From Nematostella vectensis (lineage: Eukaryota > Cnidaria > Anthozoa > Actiniaria > Edwardsiidae), in contig NC_064036.1 in assembly GCF_932526225.1 (NCBI RefSeq), positions 17,322,953-17,382,952 on the forward strand: 60,000 nt of DNA, read 5' to 3'. Each line of letters begins with the position of its first letter. The first letter of the stretch is position 1. Below are positions 47,770-58,518 of the stretch, piece after piece. The translations under genes and the position numbers were made by a program. The notes beneath the pieces were generated by a model. The model was not told where the DNA came from and made no database searches. It saw nothing but the letters and a program-made list of their open reading frames with translations.

Positions 47770-50460
47770 ATATAGATTTAGGCACTTCCTAAAAGCGGAG
47801 CCAGCATAAACACCTTTTGTGTTGACTGATCAAAGGTATCATTGGGGGATCTAGGATCCTGCTCTCTACTGAGATTTATTTATTGTACCAACCAAATGGA
47901 TCCAGGCCTTATTCAATAATTTAAATTATGCAGTACATCAAAGTTAACAAACACAATTCCTGGTGTGGATATGGCTGTCAAAGTTGTCAAGAGTCTAATG
48001 GTAAATTCTTATGTCCCATCATAGAAGTTCCATTATGAATATCTTTTTTTTAATCAAAACAATACTCCCACAAGCTTTGCCCTTGTGCAGAAAATGTCAT
48101 GGATGTAACAGCATTCCAAAGATTCGAAATAATATATTTAGACTGTTTAGATGTCATACTGTGATTTTTATGTATTGATTTAGTGGCAATTCTCTCCTTC
48201 ATTGGACCGAATATTCAGAAAAATGTCTGGAAATTAAAATCCAAAAATATATCTCCTTTTATGCATTACATATTGGTGCTCCCCACTTTACCATATAGCG
48301 GCCTTGTTGTTGGTGACCTACTCCCAAATGAATGCAATGAAGAAAAAACAGATTGAAAATGCTAACTTCTAATTTCAAACCAAACCCTTTCATTGATCTA
48401 TGTTTGGGGTAGAGAGGAATCAAAGAATATCAATTGACTAAAAAATAATCGACGGGAGAGGAGATAAAAAGTGAATTGAATCAACTTGAAAGGTTTGGTG
48501 AAAAAAATATAACAGTAATGAAAATAATTTGATTGAGCATTTCCCCTTTTCCATTATCTTAACCCTTTCACCACCACAGGCCTCTAAAGAGGCCATGTCT
48601 TTGCTATCCAAGCTATGTGAACAGAATTCTATTATTGAAAAAGAACAAGGTTGTTGCTAGTGTTAAAAAGTTTAAGTATCTTGCCCTAAAAAACCCTTCC
48701 CCTTAACACGTTGACTTCTCACCCGGCCTGTACCGGCTTTGGGAAGTACCCAGAACACCAAAAATTCATAAATGCAAAATAAACACAACAAGATGAAGAT
48801 ACTCAGGCATCAGTCTAAGGGATAAATGGTCTTGCATATATGCATCCAACCAAGGTGTTGGCATCTACTCTTAAGCCAAATAATAGCACAGGTTCTTTGA
48901 CAAATCTCAATTTGAACAAGGAGAGAAAAGCAGAATCACCCCTCTAAATAAAACGCTCAAAATACCACACAAGGGAGAGAGATCAGCAAACACAGCTCAA
49001 GACACAAATAGATACCTTTATTTTGATCCTCCAGGTACATTTCCATGGCCTCAAAACACAATGTCCACTCCTTGAAGGATTGTACAACCACGAAGATGTC
49101 TTTACGTATTGCAAAGCATTCTGGGAGATCCAGGGGAATATTCACGAGGGGAGGGGCAGTCAACACTCCTCTCCCCAAAGTCAGATGGTTTTTTATAAGT
49201 CTTTTCACCCCGAAGCCAAAGAAATCAATTCTAGGTTATACAGACCCAGAATAGCAGTGTAAACAATTTTGGAATCAATTTGGTTACAGAAAAGACAGCA
49301 TTTAGGAGAGCTGTGGTGATTCATTAGAAAATTATTTTCTCATCCAGGCAAAGCCAAACAAGAAAAAATCATCATGAATCCACCTTTGCTTGCAAATATC
49401 CATAAGCAAAGCACTCAATTATGCCCCAAAAGACTTCATTATGTCCTGAGACACTCTCCTAATATGCTCATAGCTGTATTTTTGATGAAAATAAGCAACC
49501 ATCAACTTGTGCTGGCTTCAGCACAACGACCAGGGATTAAATGTGGGGACTGCAAAGCACTGTTGGAAAGCTTGGATACCGCTGACTAGGTACAGCTGTG
49601 TTTGACTTTTACGGGCTGTATAAAGCTCAGAATAGGAGGGGAATTATTTTTTTTCAGTCTGTAAATTTTGTAAATTCAGCTCAAAAAAAGCCAGGAGTCA
49701 ATGGGTTAATAAAAGTTCCATTAATGTACATTTGTAAAGCTACATTCTGATAAGCTTTGTTCTTGCGAAGAACAATGGATGAAACAGGATTTCAAAGATG
49801 GAATATAGTGTCAGACACAATTTTAGATAAGATGTAATGCTGAAGATTTTATGTACCATTTTAAGTGGTGATTTTCCATCCCCATGGGAATTAATATCTA
49901 CAAATATACATCCAGTAATGCATTATATTTTGGTGTTTTGAGAAACCCTGGATCTAGCTATTCCAATGAAATAAATCTAAACATCTAAAATAAATGTAAT
50001 GAAGAGACTTGGAAAGAAATCCTAAAAAGAAAATATAAGTGAAAGTTATAAATGAAAATTTCTAATTTAAAAATCAAATCTGTTCATTAATTTATTTTTG
50101 GTGTAGAGGGGAAATAGTAAAGAGCATCAATTGCATAAAAATGGTCAACAGGGAGAAGAAAAAGGAAGAAAATATAATAACAATAATGTGATAATTATAT
50201 TCAGTACTTTTCTAAAATATCCCCTTTCCCATTATCTTTAGGTTGATAGAAAACTATTTTCTTTACAGATTTATTATTTAAAAAGCAAAAGTTTGTTTTT
50301 AGTTTTATATTATATAAGTATCTTGTTCTAAAATAAACCTATGAGTGTGTACTGCTGAATCACATAGTAATGAACTAGTCATTTGCACCCCCTCCCTTAT
50401 GGTCCTGCAGAAGTCAGGGGTTAATGTGGGGTTTTAGACCACTTTTTAACCAGAATATTT
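47770..50460 (-). repeat. Dispersed repeat element, inverted copy B
   Basis: Reverse complement of 2960-4320. It is interrupted by a 999-bp insertion (48707-49705) and carries an extra diverged internal unit at about 49710-50050 that copy A lacks. The edge near 50390-50460 (GGTCCTGCAGAAGTCAGGGG region) matches the start of copy A at about 2975-3015. Similar edge motifs recur at 50520-50580 and 55595-55650. Confidence 0.7.
48707..49705. mobile_element. TTAA-flanked inverted-repeat element (piggyBac-like)
   Basis: TTAA stands on both sides (48703-48706 and 49706-49709). The left end CACGTTGACTTCT and the reverse complement of the right end CCCATTGACTCCT match at 10 of 13 positions. TTAA duplication and C-rich TTGACT ends are typical of piggyBac elements. 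It splits copy B of the dispersed repeat. No intact transposase is present; a minus-strand frame at 48957-49208 includes IFVVVQSFKEWTLCFEAME, faintly like a gypsy-type RNase H segment, but I do not call it. Confidence 0.65.
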
Positions 50461-50464
50461 CAAG

Positions 50465-51656
50465 AGGGGTTGTGGTATTGACTGTTTTTGACTCTTAACT
50501 TGGAAACAGGCTTTTATTAAAATTTAATCCCCCACCCTTCCCTGGGACCATGGGTGTGGGGGTATCAAATGACTAGTGAATAAGAACATCCTACTGTTCT
50601 CTTCAAGACATGATTTTTAATTCTCATGTCTTCCAGTCTTTAGCATTCATCTTGGCCCTCAGGTAGTTCCTGGTTCATAAAAGAGTGAAAACAATTATTT
50701 ATTATTTCTTTCAAAACAATCTTTTTATCAAGCCATTTATAATCTAACTAATTCCCCACAACTATTTGAAAAAAAAAAAACACATGAGATGAAAAATGCA
50801 GACAATAACAACAATACATATTGAAAATAGGTTTTTTTTATCCTCGGTAAGGAAAATTTGTCTTGTAAGTTGAAAAAGCTGCTGTATCTTCTAAGGATAT
50901 GTATCTTCTTAGGACTAAGAGCACAGGATATAAAGACAAGAACGGTCTTCTTTAGCAGTATTTGACAAATGCAACACGATATTGGTTAGCCTTTATGAAA
51001 TATTTCAACACAATCAATCTGCCCTGAAGAAGTCTTATTAAAGACGAATTCCAGTTTTTGTTTTATCGTATTTTATTCAACAAAATCAAGAATATAGATA
51101 AAACGAAGAATGTCAAAACAAAACCTGTTATGCTCAAATAATTTGATTACTAAGTTAAGTACTCGCATTCTCAAAGCATACAAAAAGGACAACAAATAGC
51201 CCAATAACTTTTATATCCTCAATAGACAATACAAATCTTCGTCCGAAACTCACCTTGCGTTGTTTTTTTTTTTGGTCGCTTTCTTGTGGTTCTGTTCGCT
51301 TTTAAATGTGAACTGTTACTTGCTTAAATTTACTAGCTAAAACCAGATAAATCTTGGCGTGAATGAATGTTAGTAGATCTCCTCTAGTTGACTTTATCCT
51401 TAAGTCACAAAATTTGAGGCAAAATAAATAATCATCGCATAATCGACAAGAACTTTTTCCCTTGCTCCGCTCTTGTATTTAGTCGCCATTTCGGGGCCGA
51501 GTGGGGCCTGGGAGTCGCGCGGATGACTGACTGACCAACACGGTCTCGAGAATGAATTAACGATTATCCTTAAATGTTATTTGACCACTGAATTAATGAT
51601 AGTCATTAATTCATTGTCATGCGCAAGGCGCGGATGCTAAGGTGTTGTTGATCACA
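50465..51656. other. Intergenic stretch upstream of the second gene
   Basis: AT-rich, with no chain of coding segments. 51470-51550 is GC-richer (CGGGGCCGAGTGGGGCC) and lies 110-190 bp before the first coding exon at 51657, so it may be promoter or 5' leader. No TATA box is obvious. Confidence 0.35.
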
Positions 51657-51711
51657 TGGTTGACTACTCAAGCATTCAATTGCAAGCATTGAAGCAAGCG
51701 AGGATGACTGG
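51657..51711 (+). CDS. Second gene, exon 1
   Basis: ATG opens MVDYSSIQLQALKQARMT and ends in phase 1 before GTAAGC. It joins to exon 2 to give Asp at the junction. This ATG is the first that reads in the right phase into exon 2. Confidence 0.6.
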
Positions 51712-54700
51712 TAAGCGAGGTCGATACCTTTTGAAATACTTGGCTTAAAACGATTTGTTTTGTCAATTGTTCATTGAGCGTGAAATTTTTATTCAAATAT
51801 TTGATCTCTCGTTTTGACAAACTTCGATTTCGTAGTTCAAATGCGGGAAAAGTATAAAGAAATCCTGATCGATAAGTACGATGATCTATCACGTGTGGAA
51901 TGCTTCGATCGTTCAACGTGATCCGAAATATTTCTGAAATAAGCTTACAAAAGCAATGGAGCATATATTAGCTACCATGCGATAATACTCTCGTCCATGG
52001 TCCCCATACAGCTGCTTTAGTTCAAGAAGAAAGGTTCCCAAGTCAAAGTTGTTTGCACGTCTAAACCATCCCTGTTACATTATCTTCGGCTGCTAAACTG
52101 TTATAGCCAAGTTGGCTTAAATATGCGTACCAAATGTACTAATATGTTATTATAAACCAAATATATATTCCGAATACCATGCTTTCTATCAGCGCTATTT
52201 TATAATTCAGGATAAATTGCAGGAGTGATATTAGACATCTATTTAGATACTTCATCCATCCTTATGCAGGACTCCCGGATATTGTGATATTATCAGATAC
52301 TTTCTAATCAGATGCTATTAGATATCCATTTAAAGATACCCTCAAGCTCCTCCTCTATGCGGGACCCCACGAACTCGATATTAAATATAATTATCCTCAT
52401 TTTTACTAAGAGATTACATTGCCAGCAATAATTTACACAGAATATATAAAAATATAGATTTTTTTAGTGATATGTTATGAAATTCTGTTTATGGTAATGT
52501 TATGCTTACTTTACAGGCCATGCAAACTTTACAGGCCATGCAAAAAAAACCTTTAATATATTGTAACACATTTTATTACTTTTTTATTAAAAGACAAACC
52601 ACAGACACCAAACAAGAAGATAGTACCGCGGCTTAAGGTATGACATACAGTGTTTGACTCAATAAGAAAGTCTCATCTTTTTTATAATTTATCATGTTTA
52701 TAATACTGTATTAATAGTTACTGCTAGTCTTCTATGCATCATGTTTGTGAAATTAATTACGCTAAAGATTGAAAATTGCTGCTCTTTTTTCTCCAGGTAT
52801 GCGCATAGAGTGATGGGATAGCCTCTATTGTAACATGGAAAGCAGACATTGTCCTGAGCATTATCTGCTTTACATGTCACAATGGTGGCCATTGTATTGA
52901 AGCGGATTGTCTCCAATTGATTCTGTGTGCATACCTGGATAAAAAAGAGCTTTGTTCTTAGTTGTATGATAATTTATTTTATTAAAATTTCTGTTTTTAT
53001 TACCATAGGCCTTTCCAGAATGTGGTACAAATTGTCCTACTGCATGTCGCAGCTGCAAAAATGAAAACTGCTCATACATTTTTGCAAAGAAGGTCAAGTC
53101 GAACCATGATGCTATTGAAAAGAAAGGGACAACCAACCCAACCAATCAGAAAGACATGATGTATTATAGGGTGTGTGATATTAACAATTACAATAACATT
53201 TTTCATCTATTATACACCAAGTGTCAAAGTTCACGTTTTCTAGTATCTAATTTTGGTAGAGGGTGCATCACCTGAACTTGAAGAAATTTGACGGTTTCCC
53301 CAGGCAACAATGATGGCAACAGTACAATTTAAGTACTGTGAATTAAACTAAACCGGAAGTCACACAACTTTTGCATTCATTCATGTCAATATTTACAAAT
53401 GGTTTACATAGAGTTTGCTTTTTATTCCCTCACATTTTGCATTCACATTGTGACACTTTCTATGATAATAAAGCTTTCATTGACTGGAACCTTGGGAAAG
53501 CATTGTTTTGTGTTAAAATAGGACAACAAAACCTGCTGTTTCCCTCAGTCCCAGTCAATAAAGTGTTAATTAATAGGTTTTCTTAAAGGTGCCAGCTCAA
53601 CCACACTGTGCACCATGTGCAGATAAACGTGTGTATGCAGAACCACCATATCGCATTTGGAACCTCTGTGTGTGAGCAAAAGAAGGGTAAGGTGCCAGCT
53701 CAACCACACTGTGCACCATGTGCAGATAAACACATGTATGCAGAACCACCATATCGCATTTTAGCCCAAGATTTATGTCTGCAAGAATGGTCAAGGATTA
53801 CATAATTAATAAGTTATCATTTTGCATGACACAATAATAGCAATGAAGCGAATACATGCAGACATGCACACTCAGCAGTCTTCAGATTATGTAATCAGTT
53901 TATTATGTTGCAGCTAAAGGTAGTCTAATAATGTATCCTTAGACTATTGCACTGTCAGCTTATTTGCTTAAATTTAAGTTCTGTCCCCTCAAGTCACATT
54001 CTTGGAGCATGTTTCAAATTTCATACTCTGGCCTCACAGCATTGCATATTTATTTGATTCTAGGCAGACGTCCTGCATCAGAAACACCAAAATGACATTG
54101 TCATTTTGACATTTAAAAAACATGGTCTGGGCACAACAGTAGAGTGCTATGGCACAGAAGGTGCCGGTGCAGCCTTTGTTGGGCACGAGGGGGAGAAGCC
54201 TGCCCATGAACTTGGGAAAATGGTTAAGAAAATGTTTGAGACGTTTATGGAAGGTGAGACTAAGGACTGGGAGACCACAAAATATGGAACCCCTGGTCCA
54301 TGTACCACCTCCTTGGACCACCCCTAAAACTGCCTAAAAGCTGAGACAAAATGAATTTGTGTGAATAAATCTGGCACATTAGAGACCCTAAATGTCTGAT
54401 ACAGTCCAATATTTAATATAACAGCAGTCTATGTGCCTCTACCGCCATCTTGGAACATTATCCACTAACCATTCCTAATGAAGGGTATAAGAGGAATATA
54501 TGTTGTAGGGGTGTAAAGAATGTCCCCACCCCAACCCATTCTCCCATATCCTTTATAAAGAGTTTGCTATTTGTTTTTCTCTTCTCACTTCAAACTTTTT
54601 TCATTTCTTACATAATTGATCTTGACACAATATCAAAATTTGTGTCCGCTCCACTATTTTATCAAAGCATTATTTCCATTTTCAAGTTTTAGTTGCATTA

Positions 54701-57230
54701 TTGAATTTACAGTAACAAAAGTGTTTGGGTAATTTTTAATGATGGCCGAAGTTGTTGAAAAAGGTTGTTTAAGCTTTGTTTTTTGTGTTTTATCATTGTC
54801 ATTATTATTGTTATTCACACAACTGGCTTTCAAAATGCTATAAAAAATTAGTCACAAATATGACTGAAAATGTTGAGGAAAATGATCAGTTGTACAAGTG
54901 ATCCATAAAAGTCCAATATCAAACCATGATTTATGATACCACCCGATGTTTTTCTTATTTCAAGTGGAAAAATTTTCTTATGAAATGGGAAGGGTGTCAA
55001 AATCACACGAATTACCATAAGAACTATAACATGCACCCTTCTTGTTACTAACACCAATTTTCCTATCATTAGAGGCCGTTAGGACAATAACAATGCAATA
55101 TCACTTTGCTTGACAAGCTAAGCTTGGTGAGTGTTTTTTTTATTTCACTTTTTTTGTTAGTTGAAAAATCAGGGAGCTATTTTTACTAGTTGCATGGGAA
55201 AGGTCAGAAAGTATACTGACCAAGAGTAACAGCCGAGATCAGTATTGTCAGATGCCCCTGTAGCAAAATGTCCTAAATCATATTTACTTTTATTTTACAG
55301 ATCCTGGAAAGAGAGGAGCTCCCAAAAAGGTATAATTTAAAATTTGTATAGGCGGATGCATTAAGATGTCTTTGTCTCATGCTGAAAAATACAATTAGGG
55401 GCATCTTTCACTGGATCTGGAAAGGAGCACCACAAAGTTAACAAGACTCCAATCCAAATTTCAAACCTTTTGCCACCAAAATTCTCAGGTTTACTGAAGG
55501 GTGGTTAACACTAGTGACCTTGACTGCACTAATCATTTGACTGCAGTGTTGTCCAGATGGAGTGGGGGCATAGCGTTTCTCAGTTTTGTTCAAGTCTAAT
55601 CCTCCACCCTTTCCCAGGACCATGAGGGTAGGGGTTTCAATTGACTAGTGCATAATGGTATCAGATAGGCATCGTTTTGGCGTTCTCTCTTATACATTTC
55701 TTAAAAGATAGTAGAGGATTTAAAGTTAAAAAGTCCACTTTCTTTGTTGGTTTTCCAGCTAGTCTTCCAAAATTTTGCCATTTGTGAATATGTATAATCT
55801 GGTGTTTTCTCGACAAACGTGAAATAATTCCAAGCCCTTTCAGCATGTTAATTGTATGCTTCACTTTCAGCATGTTAATTGTATGCTTCACTTTCATCAT
55901 GTTAATTGTATGCTTCACTTTCAGCATGTTAATTGTATGCTTCACTTTCATCATGTTAATTGTATGCTTCACTTTCAGCATGTTAATTGTATGCTTCACT
56001 TTCAGCATGTTAATTGTATGCTTCACTTTCAGCATGTTAATTGTATGCTTCACTTTCAGCATGTTAATTGTATGCTTCACTTTCAGCATGTTAATTGTAT
56101 GCTTCACTTTCAGTTAATTGTATGCTTCTTCTCTATGGTATTTTAGAGATGCCATAGCTGCAATGACAGCAATGCCCTTGCACGAAGAGTTTGTACAACG
56201 TGCAAGGCCTCTTTCCCTCCCCCAAAAAAGAAGGAAATGAGGGGGGATGGGAATATCACCCACCAAAGAGGACATCTTTTCGATAGGGTAAGATTAATTA
56301 TTATACTGTATTGCGTAATCATACAAAACAAGCTTTAGAAAACAATCTTTAGGAGATTTCCCGGACAACTCCCGTTATATGTTCATTAGAATAGCCAATG
56401 AACAGGGTGGTAAAGTGTGTCTTCGTGAAACGAGATATGGCCGTTTTACACTGCCGAGAAACATGAAATCGTCCATTTTCCATCTCCGTGGAACGTGATC
56501 TAACATGATTTAGCAGTTTTGAGTCTACGTGAACCCAGATCTAGCTTATAGTTATTTTCTAGGCGCTGTTTGTTTCAGCCAGTAAAACGTGGAAAGCCAT
56601 TTTTATGTCCGTGAAAATGTCATCCATACCCCCCTTTACCACCCTTAATGAAAGATACCAAACAGAATATGGAGCAATGAAAAAAGAGAGTAAGAGAGTG
56701 GAATGTCTTTGACATTAAAAGAAGTATATTTATTAGAGGGTGCACTGCCGAAACTGATGTCATCATGTTACCATTTTAATTATTATTACTAGCTTGAGTT
56801 GTTCGCTAAAGTTTTCGATTTTGCAGTTAAGAAATGTTTGTCTTTGTAGTTAAGAAATCCAACTCTTTTGATTCCATGTTGAACTTTTTCCTTAGTATTT
56901 CAATGGATATATCATACAATGATGGCAACGACTGCAATACACTTATTTCAATTAACATTAAAACTGGCTAAGCATAACTGTATATCCGCTATACTCGGTC
57001 GGTCGATTAGCTGCAAAGTCTTTACAAATGCCGAATTATGTTATTTAGTATTCTTTCTGATCTATCATTTATGCCAAACAGATATATTTTGACCGTTTCG
57101 TAGTGGGCATACCACGGAAACCGAGAAATAGGCTGGATGCCATAGACAGTACACTAGTTATATTTTGTCATTACCACTGTAATCATCATCATCCTCATCA
57201 TTATCATCATCATATGTCATCATTATTATT

Positions 57231-57263
<33 letters not shown>

Positions 57264-58258
57264 ATTATTATTATTATTATGTAAGTAATTTTTATGCCTT
57301 TACTCCCAATAATAACAATTACACAGATAGGCAGAGGGCTATACTGCAGCTGGCTCTTTTCGCAGGCAAGACCAGAGACTATATGAATTTTGGCTTTTCT
57401 TCCACAGTGGCTCAAATCCGATAAAAGTCTTTAATAAAAATTGTCCATGATAAATCACCCTTACGAACCAGCGAACGCTGTATTATAATAACTGTAAGAA
57501 TATTTGTTTAGCAAAAGAAGTAATTATTTTTGCTTGTATCATGATCCACAGGCAGATGTCCTTCAAAAGGAGCACGGCGTGGATGTGGTCGTCCTTATGT
57601 TTGGACGGCACGGCAAAGGGACGACCACATCCTGCTACGGCACAAGAGGAAGGGGCCTGAAGTTTATCGGGGACCAGCAGGAGGCCAAACCTGACGAGGA
57701 TGGCAAACTTGCCTTCCGCTTGTTTGATAGATTCATGAGAGGTCTGTGATACAGATATCTTTTTCCACAAAATTTACAGAACAATATTTAAACTACTAGG
57801 GCCCTCCCCTAGTAAATTTTTATATTTACGATATTGATTTGTGTATGCTGTATTGATAATTGCATAAATAAAGTAGTCCCAGGGCAAAAGACGATTCAGA
57901 GATGCTGAAATTTATCAACTTTTCAAGTTCAATTTCAAGTCAAGCTTTATTATGATCAGGTTGAGGCGGACCGTCGCGTTGTGTTTATGATACTGAGCAA
58001 ATTCTCTTTTAAAATACTTAAAAGTAATCTCATTGTATTAAATAATCCCAATTGGTAAAAACAAAAACTAGTTTGTCCATTTCAGCCCAAAGAAAAACAC
58101 CCGCGGCAACAACACCACCCACCGGGTCACCCGCGGCGACAACACCACCCACGGCAGCACCCGCGGCGACAACACCACCCACGGTGGCACCCGCGGCGAC
58201 AACACCACCCACGGGGGCACCCGCGGCGACAACACCAACCGAGGCGGCGTCAACATGA
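51657..58258 (+). CDS. Unrecognised gene with duplicated Cys-rich/190-nt exon modules
   Basis: Eight exons join with consistent phases: 51657-51711, 52594-52637, 53009-53170, 54064-54253, 55301-55329, 56147-56287, 57552-57741, 58086-58258. The product is about 327 residues: a short N-terminus, linker 1, Cys-rich segment 1, domain copy 1, linker 2, Cys-rich segment 2, domain copy 2, and a Pro/Thr/Ala repeat tail. There is no signal peptide or membrane segment, so it is probably cytoplasmic or nuclear. Basic linkers and CxxC pairs suggest zinc and perhaps nucleic-acid binding; this is inference. I do not recognise the 64-residue domain. Confidence 0.7.
52594..52637 (+). CDS. Second gene, exon 2 (basic linker 1)
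   Basis: 44 nt, phase 1 to 0, reading KPQTPNKKIVPRLK before GTATGA. The acceptor ATTAAAAG is weak; the next AG downstream (52603-52604) cannot be used because it gives a stop in the required phase. It is the counterpart of exon 5 in position, phase and basic composition. Confidence 0.5.
53009..53170 (+). CDS. Second gene, exon 3 (Cys-rich segment 1)
   Basis: The acceptor TTTTTATTACCATAG opens a 162-nt phase 0-0 exon. It reads AFPECGTNCPTACRSC, then KNENCSYIFAKKVK and a polar end MMYYR before GTGTGTG. The five cysteines spaced C-x3-C-x3-C-x2-C-x4-C suggest a zinc-binding knuckle, irregular compared with the cleaner exon 6. Confidence 0.65.
53589..53766 (+). repeat. Duplicated exon-like segment, period 103 bp
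   Basis: Two copies, from 53589 and from 53692, of about 75 bp, each preceded by AAG and opening VPAQPHCAPCADK then YAEPPYRI in phase 0. Both stay open and are very similar, so they may be cassette exons between exons 3 and 4. No good in-phase donor follows either copy, so I leave them out of the gene model. Confidence 0.5.
54064..54253 (+). CDS. Second gene, exon 4 (64-residue domain, copy 1)
   Basis: The acceptor TTTGATTCTAG starts 190 nt in phase 0 to 1, donor GTGAGA. It reads ADVLHQKHQNDIVILTF, KKHGLGTTVECYGTEG, AFVGHEGEKP and MFETFME. Against copy 2 (exon 7) the fixed features are ADVL, D-hydrophobic-V-hydrophobic-L-x-F, HGxGTT, CYGT-x-G-x-G and a C-terminal helix ending F-x-x-FM. No known catalytic motif is evident to me. 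Confidence 0.7.
55301..55329 (+). CDS. Second gene, exon 5 (basic linker 2)
   Basis: 29 nt, phase 1 to 0, giving DPGKRGAPKK after a good acceptor (TTTATTTTACAG). Donor GTATAA. Very short, but the phase match on both sides supports it. Confidence 0.55.
55841..56130 (+). repeat. 27-bp minisatellite with splice-acceptor-like units
   Basis: Ten full units of CAGCATGTTAATTGTATGC plus TTCACTTT at 55841-56110, then a partial unit lacking CATG. Two units have CAT instead of CAG at the start. The period is 9 codons, so both strands stay open; these frames are artefacts. Most units end TTCACTTTCAG, a 3' splice-site-like sequence, and the last partial unit leads straight into the true acceptor of exon 6 at 56145-56146. 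Confidence 0.9.
56147..56287 (+). CDS. Second gene, exon 6 (zinc-ribbon-like segment 2)
   Basis: 141 nt, phase 0-0, acceptor GGTATTTTAG, donor GTAAGA. It reads RCHSCNDSNALARRVCTTCK then a basic FPPPKKKEMRGDG stretch. C-x2-C-x10-C-x2-C is a typical small zinc-ribbon layout. The end HLFDR parallels MMYYR of exon 3. Confidence 0.75.
57190..57285. repeat. Compound trinucleotide microsatellite
   Basis: ATC/CAT triplets followed by runs of TTG and TTA, in intron 6. The His-rich and Leu-rich frames over it are artefacts. Confidence 0.9.
57552..57741 (+). CDS. Second gene, exon 7 (64-residue domain, copy 2)
   Basis: Exactly 190 nt, phase 0 to 1, like exon 4. It reads ADVLQKEHGVDVVVLMF, GRHGKGTTTSCYGTRG, LKFIGDQQEA and LFDRFMR before GTCTGT. 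It is much more GC-rich than its surroundings and than copy 1. About 40 per cent of residues are shared with copy 1, by eye. Confidence 0.75.
58086..58258 (+). CDS. Second gene, exon 8 (Pro/Thr/Ala repeat tail)
   Basis: The acceptor TTGTCCATTTCAG opens in phase 1. After AQRK come five repeats of about 10 residues built on TPPT and PAATTPPT, ending EAAST and TGA. The underlying DNA is a 30-bp GC-rich minisatellite (ACCCGCGGCGACAACACC), so tail length probably varies. The tail looks disordered. Confidence 0.75.
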
Positions 58259-58285
58259 ACATAGCATGCTCCATGTACAAAACAG

Positions 58286-58291
58286 AATAAA
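58286..58291 (+). promoter_or_regulatory. Polyadenylation signal of the second gene
   Basis: AATAAA 28 bp after the stop codon of exon 8, followed by T- and GT-rich sequence (TTTTTTGTGTG). It implies a very short 3' untranslated region. Confidence 0.65.
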
Positions 58292-58518
58292 TCAGTTTAT
58301 TTTTCAAGTCTGTTTTTTGTGTGATTATAACTGCTTAACCAGGGGCCTGTTTCTCAAAGCACTCAAGTATTCTCTGTACCCGAAAACTTCGAATGTTTTC
58401 AGTTTTGTTAGCTGCTGCTTTATTGCTTGTTTCGTTCTTGGACCTCCTTTTTCTATTGATGCTTTCTTTTATTTTGTAATACCTTCAAAATCTCACGAGT
58501 AACCCCAATATTTAAAAG

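Noticed and set aside
55661-56146. Three long frames over 55661-56146 on both strands
   Set aside because: A 27-bp period keeps all frames open when one unit is open; the peptides are pure 9-residue repeats inside an intron.
57082-57288. Phase-0 exon-like segment before the trinucleotide microsatellite
   Set aside because: The acceptor and first 20 codons look possible, but no donor occurs before the His/Leu repeat run, and exon 6 joins exon 7 in phase without it.
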